Assembly (NCBI RefSeq): GCF_001428845.1
Contig: NZ_LMIU01000023.1
Span: forward strand, 248,001 to 312,000
Reading direction: 5' to 3'
Length of the DNA: 64,000 nt
From: Achromobacter sp. Root83
GTDB lineage: Bacteria > Pseudomonadota > Gammaproteobacteria > Burkholderiales > Burkholderiaceae_B
Under the pieces are notes generated by a model that was given only the letters and a program-made list of their open reading frames with translations, ran no database searches and was not told the DNA's origin. Below, in pieces: positions 1-9,736 of this stretch (the stretch's first letter is position 1; every line of letters starts with the position of its first letter). The translations under genes were made by a program, and so were the position numbers.

Positions 1-204
1 ATCGTGGCGTGCGTCGCGGCCGGCTCGGGCGTGGCGGTGGTACCGCGCTCCGTGCTGGCGGTGCTGGGGGCCGAGCAATCGGTCCGGGTGAGTCCCCTGT
101 CCGGCGCCCACGGCCGCGCGCTGACCCAGCTGATCTGGCGGGCCGATGACGACACGGCCGCGCTGCAGGCCTTGCGCCGCCAGTTGGAAATGGCCCGGGG
201 CTGA
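1..204 (+). CDS. LysR-family regulator, C-terminal end (partial)
   Basis: The reading frame is open from the first base and ends at a TGA at 202-204, so only the last 67 codons are in the window. The peptide has the end of a LysR substrate-binding domain: an AAGSGVAVVPRSV stretch, where LysR proteins carry a G-x-G-[IV]-[AG]-[LV]-[LV]-P motif, followed by a final helix rich in Leu and Arg. The DNA-binding half lies upstream of the window, so its target cannot be judged. It converges on ompW, with a shared hairpin between them. The family is likely; the subfamily is unknown. Confidence 0.7.
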   Translation: MVACVAAGSGVAVVPRSVLAVLGAEQSVRVSPLSGAHGRALTQLIWRADDDTAALQALRRQLEMARG

Positions 205-240
205 CGTCCGCGCGGATCGCGCGGACGTCAGCCCCGGTTT
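195..240. terminator. Bidirectional terminator with a perfect 20-bp stem
   Basis: Bases 195-214 and 218-237 are perfect reverse complements around a 3-nt loop (GAT). The stop codon of the LysR gene lies inside the left arm. The hairpin sits between convergent genes and can serve both. The T-run on the + strand is short (3 T), so termination strength rests on the very stable stem. Confidence 0.75.
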
Positions 241-249
241 GGACGATGC

Positions 250-891
250 TTAGAAGCGGTAGCCGACGCCTACCGTGGCCACCCACGGGTCGACGCGGGC
301 GGTTCCGACGCGCTGGCCGTCCAGGGTCACCTTGGACTTGATGTCGATGTAGCGGATGTCGGCGTTCATGAACCAGCGTTCATTGATCTTGATGTCCGCG
401 CCCAATTGCGCGGCGACGCCCCAGGAATCGCCCAGCTTCAGGTCCGAACCCTTCAGCGCGCCTTCGGCCTGGGTGTCGAAGAAGTGGGTGTAGTTAATGC
501 CCACGCCGATGTACGGCTGGATCATGCTGTCGGGCAGGATGTGCCATTGCAGGCTCAGCGTGGGAGGCAATTGCTTGCTGGAGCCGATCTTGCCCAGGCC
601 GCCGCTGCCGCTGACATCGTGCTGGAAGGGCCAGGCGCCCAGGAGTTCGATACCGATGTTGCGCGTGGCCATGTAGGCCAGCGTGAAGCTGGGACGCACG
701 TTGTTGTTCACGTCCAATTTGACGGAGCCATCAAGCACGGAGCCATTGTTCGACGAGGGGCGGACTTGCGTCACGCCGACCCGGAACAAGACGTCGCCCG
801 CCTCGTGGGCATGAGCGGGGGCGGCGAATGCGCCGGCGGCAATCAGGCCGGCGATGGCGGTGGCGCGGATACGCCCGTTCAGCGAAAACAT
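250..891 (-). CDS. ompW: OmpW-family outer membrane protein
   Basis: This 213-residue protein is the usual size for OmpW, a small eight-stranded outer membrane barrel linked to passage of small hydrophobic compounds. It starts with a signal peptide (hydrophobic stretch and AHA cleavage region near residue 28), followed by HEAGDVLFRVGVTQVRP, which is close to the conserved start of mature OmpW. Family features such as PYIGVGINYTHFF are present and the chain ends in GVGYRF, a barrel signal with terminal Phe. The ATG at 891 has a GGAGAAG ribosome site just upstream. An FNR-like box lies 63-76 bp upstream. It is monocistronic. Confidence 0.92.
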   Translation of the reverse strand: MFSLNGRIRATAIAGLIAAGAFAAPAHAHEAGDVLFRVGVTQVRPSSNNGSVLDGSVKLDVNNNVRPSFTLAYMATRNIGIELLGAWPFQHDVSGSGGLGKIGSSKQLPPTLSLQWHILPDSMIQPYIGVGINYTHFFDTQAEGALKGSDLKLGDSWGVAAQLGADIKINERWFMNADIRYIDIKSKVTLDGQRVGTARVDPWVATVGVGYRF

Positions 892-953
892 TTTCTTCTC
901 CGATCTTTCCGTGGGGTGAGCACACAGGTTCTCAGACCCGCTCCGCCGTCCGA

Positions 954-967
954 TTGATATGTGTCAA
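954..967 (-). promoter_or_regulatory. FNR-like box upstream of ompW
   Basis: The sequence TTGAT-ATGT-GTCAA differs by one base from the FNR consensus TTGAT-N4-ATCAA. It lies 63-76 bp before the ompW start. OmpW of enteric bacteria is a known FNR target, so oxygen control is plausible here, through the local FNR homologue. No convincing -10 was identified at the matching distance, so the site is a prediction. Confidence 0.5.
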
Positions 968-1030
968 ATCGTGAAAAGACCGCATTGAAAAAGTGGTTAT
1001 GCCGCAACACGCCTGGCGCGCGGTTCCCCA

Positions 1031-1066
1031 AATAAAAACGCCGCCGGCGCGGGGCGCTCGGCGGCG
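1031..1066 (-). terminator. Rho-independent terminator of gltBD
   Basis: Read on the minus strand, an 8-bp stem (CGCCGCCG / CGGCGGCG, at 1059-1066 and 1039-1046) is followed directly by TTTTTATT (1031-1038). It lies about 20 bp after the gltD stop, in the right orientation to end the gltB-gltD message. Confidence 0.85.
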
Positions 1067-1085
1067 ATGCGGCAGCGGGCTGGCC

Positions 1086-2552
1086 TCAGCGCGGCAGTTC
1101 GCTGCTGCCCATCAGGTAGGCGTCGACCGAGCGCGCGCACTGGCGGCCTTCGCGGATGGCCCAGACCACCAGGGACTGGCCGCGGCGCATGTCGCCCGCG
1201 GTGAAGACCTTGTCCACATTGGTGCGGTAGTCGTCGGTGTTGGCGCGCACGTTGCCGCGCGCGTCGCGGTCCACGCCAAAAGCGTCCAGCACGGTCTGCA
1301 CGGGCGACACGAAGCCCATGGCCAGCAGCACCAGGTCCGCCTTGATCTCGAATTCCGAGCCTTCGACCTCGCGCATCTTCATCTGGCCGGTGGCGTCGTC
1401 CTTGAACCATTCGACGCGCGCGCCAATCAGCTTTTCAACCTTGCCGTTGCTGCCCTTGAGCAGCTTGGTGGTCACGGACCAGTCGCGGTCGCAGCCTTCT
1501 TCGTGCGAGGACGAGGAACGCATCTTCAGCGGCCAGTATGGCCACGTCATGGCCTTGTTCTCGGACTCGGGCGGCTGGGGCATCAGTTCGAACTGCGTGA
1601 CCGAGGCCGCGCCGTGGCGGTTGCTGGTGCCCACGCAGTCGGACCCCGTGTCGCCGCCGCCGATCACCACGACATGTTTGCCCTTGGCAAGCGTCTGGTC
1701 GGTCAGGCGGTCGCCTGCCACGGCCTTGTTCTGCTGGCGCAGGAAGTCCATGGCGTAGTACACGCCCGAGAGTTCGCGGCCCGGGACCGGCAGGTCGCGC
1801 GGCGTTTCCGAACCGCCGCTCATGACCACGGCGTCGAATTCGGCCATCAGCGATTGCGGCGTACGCACCGTCAGGCCATCGGCCACGGGATCCTTCGGAT
1901 TGCCGATGTAGGTAGACGGCGCGAACTCCACGCCTTCGGCCTCCATCTGCGAGATGCGGCGGTCGATCTGGTGCTTTTCCAGCTTGAAATCGGGAATGCC
2001 GTAGCGCAGCAGCCCGCCGATGCGGTCGCTCTTTTCGAACAGGGTCACCGAGTGGCCGGCGCGCGCCAACTGCTGCGCGCACGCCATGCCGGCGGGGCCG
2101 GAGCCCACGACCGCGACCTTCTTGCCCGTCTTGCGCGCCGGCACTTGCGGCGCGACCCAGCCTTCGGCCCAGCCCTTGTCGATGATCGCGTGTTCGATGG
2201 ACTTGATGCCCACGGCGTCGCTGTTGATGTTCAAGGTACAGGCGGCTTCACACGGCGCCGGGCAGATGCGGCCCGTGAACTCCGGGAAGTTGTTGGTGGA
2301 GTGCAGCACGTCCAGCGCGCGGCGCCAGTCCTGCTTGTACACCAGGTCATTCCAGTCGGGGATGATGTTGTTGACCGGGCAGCCGTTGTTGCAGAACGGG
2401 ATGCCGCAGTCCATGCAGCGCGCCGCCTGCTGCTTGGCCTGGTCGTCGGTCAGGTGCAGCACGAATTCGCGCCAGTTCTTCAGCCGCTTCTGCGGGGCCT
2501 CGGAGGCCTCCTGCAGACGCTGAAATTCCATAAAGCCGGTAATCTTTCCCAT
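1086..2552 (-). CDS. gltD: Glutamate synthase (NADPH), small subunit
   Basis: GltD passes electrons from NADPH through FAD and iron-sulfur clusters to GltB, which makes glutamate from glutamine and 2-oxoglutarate. The 488-residue chain has the family layout. The N-terminal Cys motifs (CMDCGIPFC, then CPAPCEAAC) bind [4Fe-4S] clusters. An FAD Rossmann motif [14 protein letters not shown] lies near residue 150, and an NADPH Rossmann motif [13 protein letters not shown] near residue 290. The ATG at 2552 ([10 protein letters not shown]) matches the family start better than an in-frame upstream start at 2597, which would overlap gltB. It follows gltB by 8 bp, so the two are one operon. Confidence 0.97.
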   Translation of the reverse strand: MGKITGFMEFQRLQEASEAPQKRLKNWREFVLHLTDDQAKQQAARCMDCGIPFCNNGCPVNNIIPDWNDLVYKQDWRRALDVLHSTNNFPEFTGRICPAPCEAACTLNINSDAVGIKSIEHAIIDKGWAEGWVAPQVPARKTGKKVAVVGSGPAGMACAQQLARAGHSVTLFEKSDRIGGLLRYGIPDFKLEKHQIDRRISQMEAEGVEFAPSTYIGNPKDPVADGLTVRTPQSLMAEFDAVVMSGGSETPRDLPVPGRELSGVYYAMDFLRQQNKAVAGDRLTDQTLAKGKHVVVIGGGDTGSDCVGTSNRHGAASVTQFELMPQPPESENKAMTWPYWPLKMRSSSSHEEGCDRDWSVTTKLLKGSNGKVEKLIGARVEWFKDDATGQMKMREVEGSEFEIKADLVLLAMGFVSPVQTVLDAFGVDRDARGNVRANTDDYRTNVDKVFTAGDMRRGQSLVVWAIREGRQCARSVDAYLMGSSELPR

Positions 2553-2560
2553 GGTATCCC

Positions 2561-5500
2561 TCACGCAGCCAGTTGTTGCGGGTTGGCTGCACGCCACATT
2601 TCACCCAATGCGCGGCGGTAGTCCGTCGGCATTACCTTTACGAATTTGCCGCGCGAGGCTTCCCAGTCGCCCAGGATTTCGCGGGCGCGGTAGCTGCCGG
2701 TATAGCGGAAGTGGTCTTCCACCAGGCGGCGCAGGATGGACTCATCCGTTTCGCGTTCGCCGCCGCGTTGCGCGCTGTGCCAGATGTCGATGTTGTTCAG
2801 CGACTGCTGTTCGGCATGCGGCGCCACGGCTTCCAGTTCGACCATGGACAGGTTGACGCGGTGCTTGAGCGTGCGTTCCGGATCCCAGACGTACGCCACG
2901 CCGCCCGACATGCCCGCCGCGAAGTTGCGGCCGGTGGCGCCCAGCACCACGACGGTGCCGCCGGTCATGTATTCGCAACCGTGGTCGCCCGTGCCTTCCA
3001 CCACCGTGGCGGCGCCGGAGTTGCGCACCGCGAAGCGTTCGCCGGCCACGCCATTGAAGAAGGCTTCGCCCGCCAGCGCGCCGTACAGCACGGTGTTGCC
3101 GGCGATGATGTGGTCGGGGCCGAAACCGCGGAAGTCGTTGGGCGAACGCACGATGATGCGGCCGCCCGACAGGCCCTTGCCGACGTAGTCGTTGCCTTCG
3201 CCCACCAGGTCCATCGTGATGCCGTGCGCCAGGAACGCGCCAAAGCTCTGGCCCGCAGTGCCGTTGCACTGGATGTGGATGGTGTCGTCCGGCAGGCCGT
3301 CATGGCCATAGCGCGAGGCTACCGCGCCCGACAGCATGGCGCCGATCGTGCGGTTGCGGTTGCGCACCGGGACGATGAACGACACCTTTTCGCCGCGCTC
3401 CAGCGCGGGCTTGCTGCGGTCGATCAGTTGATGATCCAGCGCACCCGCCAGTCCGTGGTCCTGCTCTTCGGTCTGGCGCACATCGGCGTCCGACTGGGTC
3501 TGATGGAACACGCGGGCGAAGTCCAGCCCTTGCGCCTTCCAGTGTTCCACGCCCGAGCGCATGTCCAGCAGGTCGGCGCGGCCGATCAGGTCGTCGAACT
3601 TGCGGATGCCCAGCTGGGCCATGATCTCGCGCACTTCTTCGGCGATGAAGAAGAAGAAGTTCACGACGTGTTCGGGCTTGCCCTGGAATTTCTTGCGCAG
3701 GACCGGGTCTTGCGTGGCCACGCCCACCGGGCAGGTGTTCAGGTGGCACTTGCGCATCATGATGCAGCCTTCCACGACCAGCGGCGCGGTGGCGAAGCCG
3801 AATTCATCGGCGCCCAGCAACGCGCCGATGACGACGTCGCGGCCGGTCTTCATCTGGCCGTCGGCCTGCACGCGGATGCGGCTGCGCAGGCGGTTCAACA
3901 CCAGCGTCTGCTGCGTTTCGGCCAGGCCCAGTTCCCAGGGCGTGCCCACGTGCTTGATGGACGACACCGGCGACGCGCCCGTGCCGCCGTCATGGCCGGC
4001 GATCACGACGTGGTCGGCCTTGGCCTTGGCCACGCCGGCGGCCACCGTGCCGACGCCCACTTCGGACACCAGCTTGACCGACACCGACGCCTTGGAATTC
4101 ACGTTCTTCAGGTCGTGGATGAGCTGGGCCAGGTCTTCGATCGAGTAGATGTCATGGTGCGGCGGGGGCGAGATCAGGCCCACGCCCGGCACCGAATAGC
4201 GCAGCTTGGCGATGTATTCCGACACCTTGTGGCCGGGCAACTGGCCGCCTTCGCCGGGCTTGGCGCCCTGCGCCATCTTGATCTGGATCTGGTCGGCGGA
4301 CGACAGGTACTCGGCGGTCACGCCGAAACGGCCCGACGCCACCTGCTTGATCTTCGAGCGCAGCGAGTCGCCCTTCTTGAGTTCGACGTCGGCTTCGATG
4401 CGGTCCGTGCCCAGCACCGAGGCCAGCGTGTCGCCGTCCTTGATGGTGCTCTTGCCTTCGCGCATTTCGGCGCGGTAGCGCAGTTCGTCCTCGCCGCCTT
4501 CGCCGGTGTTGGACTTGCCGCCGATGCGGTTCATGGCCACGGCCAGCACGGAGTGGGCTTCGGTCGAGATCGAACCCAGCGACATGGCGCCGGTGGCGAA
4601 GCGCTTGACGATGTCCTTGGCCGACTCGACGTCGTCCAGCGGAATGGCGCGCGACGGATCGAAACGGAACTCGAACAGGCCGCGCAGGGTCATGTGGCGA
4701 CGGCTCTGGTCGTTGATGATCTGCGCGTATTCCTTGTACGTGCGATAGTTGTTGGCGCGCGAAGCGTGCTGCAGCTTGGCGATGGAATCCGGCGTCCACA
4801 TGTGCTCTTCGCCGCGGACGCGGTAGGCATACTCGCCACCCGCATCCAGGTCATTGGCCAGCACCGGGTCGGTGCTGAACGCGGCGCGGTGCTGGCGCAG
4901 CGCTTCTTCGGCGACCTGGAAGATGCCGATGCCTTCGATGTTGGACGACGTGCCGGTGAAGTACTTGTTCACCAGGGCGCTCTGCAGGCCCACGGCTTCG
5001 AAGATCTGCGCGCCGGTATAGGACATGTAGGTGGAAATGCCCATCTTGGACATGACCTTGTTCAAGCCCTTGCCGATCGCCTTGATGAAGTTCTTCACGG
5101 CCTTTTCGGGGTCATTCATCTTGCCCAGCGATTCCAGCGCCAGGTAGGGGTGAATGGCTTCGGCGCCGTAGCCGCCCAGCAGCGCGAAGTGGTGGACTTC
5201 GCGCGCCGAGCCGGTTTCCACGACGAGGCCCGTGTTGGTGCGCAGGCCGGCGCGGATCAGGTGCTGGTGAACGGCGGAGGTGGCCAGCAGCGCGGGGATG
5301 GCCACGCGCTCGCTGTCGACCAGACGGTCGGACACGATCAGGATGTTGTAGCCGCTTTGCACCGCATCCACGGCGCGCGCGCACAGCGCGGCCACGCGGG
5401 CTTCGATGCCCTCGGGGCCCCAGGCGGCGGGGTACGTGATGTCCAATTCGAAGCTGCGGAATTTCTTGCCCGTCACCTGTTCGATGTCGCGGATCTGCGC

Positions 5501-7300
5501 CATGGCGGCGAAGTCCAGCACCGGCTGGGAGACTTCCAGGCGCAGCGGCGGATTGACGTTATTGATGTCCAGCAGGTTCGGCTTGGGGCCGATGAAGGAC
5601 ACCAGCGACATCACGAGCTGTTCGCGGATGGGGTCGATCGGCGGGTTGGTGACCTGCGCGAACAACTGGCGGAAGTAGTTGTAGAAAGGCTTGGCGCGGT
5701 CGGACAGCACGGCCAGCGGGGCGTCATTGCCCATCGAACCGATGACTTCCTCGCCCGAGGCGGCCATGGGTTCCAGGATGAACTTGAAGTCTTCCTGGGT
5801 CCAGCCGAAGGCCTGCTGGCGGTCCAGCAGGGACACGGCCGATTGCGTGGCCACGGCGACCTGGCGCGGCGTGGGCAGCGATTCCAGCTTGATCTGCAGG
5901 CGTTCGATCCACTGGCGGTACGGCCGGCTGTTCGCAAGCTGCAGCTTGATCTCGGCGTCGTCGATGATGCGGCCCTGTTCCAGGTCGATCAGGAACATCT
6001 TGCCCGGCTGCAGGCGCCACTTCTTGACGATGCGGTTTTCGGGGATCGACAGCGTGCCGGCTTCGGACGCCAGGATGACCATGTCGTCATCGGTGACCAG
6101 GTAGCGGGCCGGGCGCAGGCCGTTGCGGTCCAGCGTGGCGCCGATCTGGCGGCCATCGGTGAACGCGACCGCGGCGGGGCCGTCCCACGGCTCCATCATG
6201 GCGGCGTGGTATTCGTAGAAGGCGCGGCGGCTCTCGTCCATCTGCGTGTGCTGTTCCCAGGCTTCCGGGATCATCATCATCATGGCGTGGGCCAGCGAAT
6301 AGCCCGAGTTCACCAGCAATTCCAGGCAGTTGTCGAACGTCGCGGTATCCGATTGGCCTTCGTAGACGATCGGGTACAGCTTTTTCAAGTCGTCGCCCAG
6401 CACGGCTGACTGCATCATGCCTTCGCGGGCGCGCAGCCAGTTGAAGTTGCCCTTGACCGTGTTGATTTCGCCGTTGTGGGCGATCATGCGGTACGGGTGG
6501 GCCAGCGGCCAGGCGGGGAAGGTGTTGGTCGAGAAGCGCTGGTGAACCAGCGCCAGGGCGGACACCGTGCGGGTGTCGGCCAGGTCGCGGTAGTAGCGGC
6601 CGACCTGGTCGGCCAGCAGCAGGCCCTTGTAGACCACGGTGCGTACCGACGCCGAGGGCACGAAGTATTCCTTGCCGTGGGCCAGATGCATGTTCTGGAT
6701 GGCGTGGCTGGCGGTCTTGCGGATCACGTACAGCTTGCGTTCCAGCGCGTCGGGCACCATCACGTCGGCGCCGCGGCCGATGAACAGCTGGCGGATCACG
6801 GGCTCGCAGTCGCGCACGGTGGGCGACATGGGCATGTCGACGTCCACCGGCACATTGCGCCAGCCCAGCACGACCTGGCCTTCGGCGCGCACGGAACGTT
6901 CCAGTTCCTGCTCACAGGCCAGGCGCGACGCGGTTTCCTTCGGCAGGAACACCATGGCGACGCCATATTCGCCCGGAGGCGGCAGGATGATGCCTTGCTG
7001 GCTCAGTTCGTCGCGGTAGAGCGTGTCCGGGATCTGGATCAGGATGCCCGCGCCGTCGCCCATCAGCTTGTCCGCGCCGACCGCGCCGCGGTGGTCCAGG
7101 TTTTCCAGGATCTTCAGGCCCTGCTGGATGATCGCGTGGCTTTTCTTGCCCTTGATATGTGCAACGAAACCGACGCCGCAGGCGTCATGTTCGTTCTTGG
7201 GGTGGTACAGGCCCTGGGCCGAAGGCAGGCCGATGCGGCTGGCATCGATGGGGGTCGCCTTGGCGGGGGGACAGGATTCGATCGGGGTAATTTGGGGCAT
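2561..7300 (-). CDS. gltB: Glutamate synthase (NADPH), large subunit
   Basis: GltB hydrolyses glutamine and transfers the ammonia to 2-oxoglutarate. The 1579-residue product carries the N-terminal class II amidotransferase domain. Its nucleophile would be Cys41 in EHDACGVGF, exposed after removal of a 40-residue propeptide. Next come the central and FMN-binding synthase domains ([11 protein letters not shown], then [11 protein letters not shown]), the [3Fe-4S] cysteine motif in [13 protein letters not shown], and the C-terminal gltB/FwdC glycine-repeat domain. The ATG at 7300 gives the normal N-terminus; the frame stays open upstream to 7405, but that adds an unrelated Cys-rich leader. It is the first gene of gltBD, with a promoter near 7405. 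Confidence 0.97.
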   Translation of the reverse strand: MPQITPIESCPPAKATPIDASRIGLPSAQGLYHPKNEHDACGVGFVAHIKGKKSHAIIQQGLKILENLDHRGAVGADKLMGDGAGILIQIPDTLYRDELSQQGIILPPPGEYGVAMVFLPKETASRLACEQELERSVRAEGQVVLGWRNVPVDVDMPMSPTVRDCEPVIRQLFIGRGADVMVPDALERKLYVIRKTASHAIQNMHLAHGKEYFVPSASVRTVVYKGLLLADQVGRYYRDLADTRTVSALALVHQRFSTNTFPAWPLAHPYRMIAHNGEINTVKGNFNWLRAREGMMQSAVLGDDLKKLYPIVYEGQSDTATFDNCLELLVNSGYSLAHAMMMMIPEAWEQHTQMDESRRAFYEYHAAMMEPWDGPAAVAFTDGRQIGATLDRNGLRPARYLVTDDDMVILASEAGTLSIPENRIVKKWRLQPGKMFLIDLEQGRIIDDAEIKLQLANSRPYRQWIERLQIKLESLPTPRQVAVATQSAVSLLDRQQAFGWTQEDFKFILEPMAASGEEVIGSMGNDAPLAVLSDRAKPFYNYFRQLFAQVTNPPIDPIREQLVMSLVSFIGPKPNLLDINNVNPPLRLEVSQPVLDFAAMAQIRDIEQVTGKKFRSFELDITYPAAWGPEGIEARVAALCARAVDAVQSGYNILIVSDRLVDSERVAIPALLATSAVHQHLIRAGLRTNTGLVVETGSAREVHHFALLGGYGAEAIHPYLALESLGKMNDPEKAVKNFIKAIGKGLNKVMSKMGISTYMSYTGAQIFEAVGLQSALVNKYFTGTSSNIEGIGIFQVAEEALRQHRAAFSTDPVLANDLDAGGEYAYRVRGEEHMWTPDSIAKLQHASRANNYRTYKEYAQIINDQSRRHMTLRGLFEFRFDPSRAIPLDDVESAKDIVKRFATGAMSLGSISTEAHSVLAVAMNRIGGKSNTGEGGEDELRYRAEMREGKSTIKDGDTLASVLGTDRIEADVELKKGDSLRSKIKQVASGRFGVTAEYLSSADQIQIKMAQGAKPGEGGQLPGHKVSEYIAKLRYSVPGVGLISPPPHHDIYSIEDLAQLIHDLKNVNSKASVSVKLVSEVGVGTVAAGVAKAKADHVVIAGHDGGTGASPVSSIKHVGTPWELGLAETQQTLVLNRLRSRIRVQADGQMKTGRDVVIGALLGADEFGFATAPLVVEGCIMMRKCHLNTCPVGVATQDPVLRKKFQGKPEHVVNFFFFIAEEVREIMAQLGIRKFDDLIGRADLLDMRSGVEHWKAQGLDFARVFHQTQSDADVRQTEEQDHGLAGALDHQLIDRSKPALERGEKVSFIVPVRNRNRTIGAMLSGAVASRYGHDGLPDDTIHIQCNGTAGQSFGAFLAHGITMDLVGEGNDYVGKGLSGGRIIVRSPNDFRGFGPDHIIAGNTVLYGALAGEAFFNGVAGERFAVRNSGAATVVEGTGDHGCEYMTGGTVVVLGATGRNFAAGMSGGVAYVWDPERTLKHRVNLSMVELEAVAPHAEQQSLNNIDIWHSAQRGGERETDESILRRLVEDHFRYTGSYRAREILGDWEASRGKFVKVMPTDYRRALGEMWRAANPQQLAA

Positions 7301-7390
7301 GGCGCGCTCCGCAGTGAGCCTGCGTCGTAATGTTGCAGTGCAGGAGACGGACAATACCCCCGCCAGGAGTAGGGTGCAACAGAAACATAC

Positions 7391-7410
7391 GGGGTATGAC
7401 CCCAATTATA
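7391..7410 (-). promoter_or_regulatory. gltB promoter -10 with an adjacent dyad
   Basis: On the minus strand a perfect TATAAT lies at 7405-7410, about 105 bp before the gltB start. Immediately downstream, where transcription should begin, is the dyad GGGGT-ATG-ACCCC (7391-7403). No good -35 element is seen at normal spacing, which suggests an activator is needed. The dyad is a candidate operator for an unidentified regulator. Confidence 0.5.
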
Positions 7411-7439
7411 TCTACGCCCCATCATAGAGCATTAATAAG

Positions 7440-7542
7440 GGGACACAACAACGGCCGCGCCGTTATTGGGCTGGCGCTGGCAGGGCGAAACCGGGATGCG
7501 CGCAGGCGCAGGAAATCGCCCCAATCTGGCTTTATGTGTCCC
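7440..7542. repeat. Segment bounded by 8-bp inverted repeats (possible miniature element)
   Basis: GGGACACA at 7440-7447 is the exact reverse complement of TGTGTCCC at 7535-7542. The flanking bases are TAAG on the left and TAAT on the right, so a short target duplication is possible but unclear. The interior is GC-rich and non-coding. Eight-base arms can occur by chance, so this is only a candidate. Confidence 0.25.
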
Positions 7543-7753
7543 TAATTTAAGGTGGCGGTTTCGATGCGAAATATCAACGGATCTGTGGCGGAAACGCCTA
7601 CACGGCGGCCACGTGGGAAGGCAGGTGGATACGCGCGTGGGCACCGCCGCACGATCTGTGGCGCGACGGCGCGCAAGCGGGGCGACGGAATCTGTGTCGA
7701 TATGGAGGCCGGCATGCCCGCCCGGGTCGGACTGCGGACACCCCCCAAAGGCA

Positions 7754-7775
7754 GAACCCGCCTGGCGGCGGGTTC
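7754..7775 (-). terminator. Terminator of the RAYT-like gene
   Basis: A 9-bp stem GAACCCGCC / GGCGGGTTC with a 4-nt loop lies 6 bp after the stop of the RAYT-like gene. On the minus strand it is followed by TGCCTTT, a weak T-run. Confidence 0.55.
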
Positions 7776-7780
7776 GGGTG

Positions 7781-8542
7781 TCAGGACGTGGTCGGGGTGG
7801 ACGTCGTCGGGGGGGAGGAGTTCGGTTCGGTATCGGCCGGCGCGGCGGGAGCGGGCTTCTTGCGCGGACGCCCGCGCTGGCCCGGAGCCACGCGCCGGCT
7901 GGCCGTATGCGCCAGGCTGGCGATGAAGTTGGCGCCACCCAGCGCCCATTGGCCGGATACGGCCTGGTCGATGCGCTGCGTTTCCTCGCGCGACAGGCCG
8001 TCCTGCAGGCGCTTGCGGTAATTGGCCTGGCGGTCGAAGGGCGTGTTGCCGCAAGCCCAGTAATCCGCGTGATCGGATTGCCACTGGGCGGGGGCCGCCG
8101 TGGTGTTGCCGGTGTGGCTGGCCGCCGAGGACCAGGGCCAGGAATCGGGATCTTGCGATGCGCCGCTGCGCACGGGGTAGGTTTCCAGCCAGACCAGCGC
8201 CGGCAGCACCCAGGCGCCGGGCTCCAGCAAGGCTGAGCGGTAGCGGCCCGCGAACACCCGGCCGCCGCGCAGGCGCGCCGCCAGATTCCGGCCCAGCGTC
8301 TGCATCAACCTGGGCAGCCCCTCTTCGTCAGCGGGGGTGGCCAGAAGCAGAATGCGGTCGTTGGCAAGCAGCCATCCGTGAACCGACACGCGATGGCGTT
8401 GGGCGGATTCGCCCAGCCAGGTGGCCAGTTGATTCAGGATGTCGGCGGGGGCGGGTTGCGATGCCGCCGCCAGAGGCTGAATGAAGTTGGCCTGCACCAG
8501 TTGGGGCAGCCCGGGGGCATACAGACGGGGCAGACGGGCCAT
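7781..8542 (-). CDS. REP-associated tyrosine transposase (RAYT) relative, catalytically dead
   Basis: The 253-residue protein starts MARLPRLYAPG and keeps the RAYT frame: RLMQTLGRN, GRYRSALL, a PVRSG motif and WPWSS, then a basic tail with RGRPRKK resembling an AT-hook. Y1 transposases need an HUH metal-binding pair and one Tyr nucleophile. Where relatives have NHVHLL this protein has NDRILLL, and where they have RYIELNPVR it has VWLETYPVR. Both histidines and the tyrosine are therefore gone while the frame is intact. I infer a domesticated DNA-binding protein. The ATG at 8542 fits the family start; the frame is open further upstream to 8623. Its own terminator lies downstream. Confidence 0.75.
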   Translation of the reverse strand: MARLPRLYAPGLPQLVQANFIQPLAAASQPAPADILNQLATWLGESAQRHRVSVHGWLLANDRILLLATPADEEGLPRLMQTLGRNLAARLRGGRVFAGRYRSALLEPGAWVLPALVWLETYPVRSGASQDPDSWPWSSAASHTGNTTAAPAQWQSDHADYWACGNTPFDRQANYRKRLQDGLSREETQRIDQAVSGQWALGGANFIASLAHTASRRVAPGQRGRPRKKPAPAAPADTEPNSSPPTTSTPTTS

Positions 8543-8771
8543 AGTGTCAGGGCTTGCGTATCGGGAAGAACGGGTTGTCTTCGCACACGGTATATAAATA
8601 GTGCCACGGTGGGCGCCGGTCAAGTACCGTGATCAAAATATGGGCACGGAATGGTATTTTTTTGTCGCGGGCGCCCAATGAAGCGCAGGTTAACATTCGG
8701 CGACGGAACGTCGTACCGTGGATATACCCTAACCCGCCGACGCTTTTTTCACCCCCGACCGGAGAACACCT

Positions 8772-9638
8772 ATGGCTGTGGCCCTGGAGCTCATTTCCCA
8801 GCATCGCTGCTTTGGCGGCACGCAGCGCTACTACCGCCACGCGTCGTCGGAAATCGGCCTGCCCATGCGTTTTTCCGTCTATGTTCCGCCGCAGGCCGAA
8901 CAGGGTCCGGTGCCGGTGCTGTTCTACCTGGCGGGCCTGACCTGCACGGAAGAGACCTTCATGATCAAGGCGGGGGCCCAGCGGCTGGCGGCCGAACTCG
9001 GCGTCATGCTGGTCGCGCCGGACACCAGTCCGCGCGGCGCCGGCGTGCCCGGCGAGGAAGAAAGCTGGGATCTCGGCACGGGCGCCGGCTTCTATCTGGA
9101 TGCCACCACGCCTGTCTGGCGCGATCACTACCGCATGTATAGCTACGTGACCCAGGAGCTGCACGGCATCGTCACGGGCGGCGCCCTGCCAGGCGATGCG
9201 TCGCGCACGGGCATCTTCGGCCACTCCATGGGCGGGCATGGCGCCCTGGTGCTGGCGCTGCGCAATCCCGCCAAGTTCCGTTCAGTCTCCGCCTTCGCGC
9301 CCATCGCAGCGCCCAGCCAGTGTCCGTGGGGCAAGAAGGCGTTCGGCGCCTACCTGGGCGACAACGTGGAGGACTGGGCCGCCTATGACGCGTCGGCCCT
9401 GATGCGCGGCCTGAAGCAGCCATTTCCGGACGGCATCCTCATCGATCAGGGCGACTCGGACCAATTCCTGGCGGAGCAGTTGTATCCCGAGGTTTTCGAG
9501 GCCGCCTGCGCCGCCGCCGGCCAGCCCCTCGTGCTGCGCCGCCAGGCCGGTTACGACCATGGCTATTACTTCATCTCGACGTTCCTCGAAGATCACATCC
9601 GGTTTCACGTCGAGCGCCTTGGAAAACGGGATGCCTGA
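8772..9638 (+). CDS. fghA: S-formylglutathione hydrolase
   Basis: This cytosolic esterase releases formate and glutathione from S-formylglutathione, the last step of glutathione-dependent formaldehyde detoxification. The 288-residue length is normal. Family features are the N-terminal FYLAGLTCTEETF oxyanion region, the nucleophile motif GHSMGGHGAL near residue 150, and the C-terminal DHGYYF carrying the catalytic His. GGAGAACACCT just before the ATG gives a ribosome site. The partner alcohol dehydrogenase is not adjacent, so the gene stands alone here. Confidence 0.95.
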   Translation: MAVALELISQHRCFGGTQRYYRHASSEIGLPMRFSVYVPPQAEQGPVPVLFYLAGLTCTEETFMIKAGAQRLAAELGVMLVAPDTSPRGAGVPGEEESWDLGTGAGFYLDATTPVWRDHYRMYSYVTQELHGIVTGGALPGDASRTGIFGHSMGGHGALVLALRNPAKFRSVSAFAPIAAPSQCPWGKKAFGAYLGDNVEDWAAYDASALMRGLKQPFPDGILIDQGDSDQFLAEQLYPEVFEAACAAAGQPLVLRRQAGYDHGYYFISTFLEDHIRFHVERLGKRDA

Positions 9639-9736
9639 AGGCCCGCTTCTATACTGGGGAGCCTGCCGCGGGATGCCGGGGGCGCCTCGCGGGCGCCTGG
9701 CTGCCATCCGCGGCGGTTTCAATAGGAACGCCTGAT

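Larger units (their letters stand above)
7301..7780. other. 480-bp intergenic region between gltB and the RAYT-like gene
   Basis: No credible gene was found. The left part (7301-7440) is the gltB leader and promoter. Bases 7440-7447 (GGGACACA) and 7535-7542 (TGTGTCCC) form an inverted repeat enclosing about 103 bp. The right part ends in the terminator of the RAYT-like gene (7754-7775). Short open frames here have no family resemblance. Confidence 0.6.

Noticed and set aside
2573-6409. Very long + strand open frame (1278 codons) opposite gltB
   Set aside because: It is antisense to a clear gltB and its peptide is a His/Arg/Ala/Val-rich composition typical of shadow frames in GC-rich DNA, with no domain or ribosome site.
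7781-8542. Active IS200/REP transposase
   Set aside because: The metal-binding His pair and the nucleophilic Tyr are not present where the family has them, so transposition activity is not supported.
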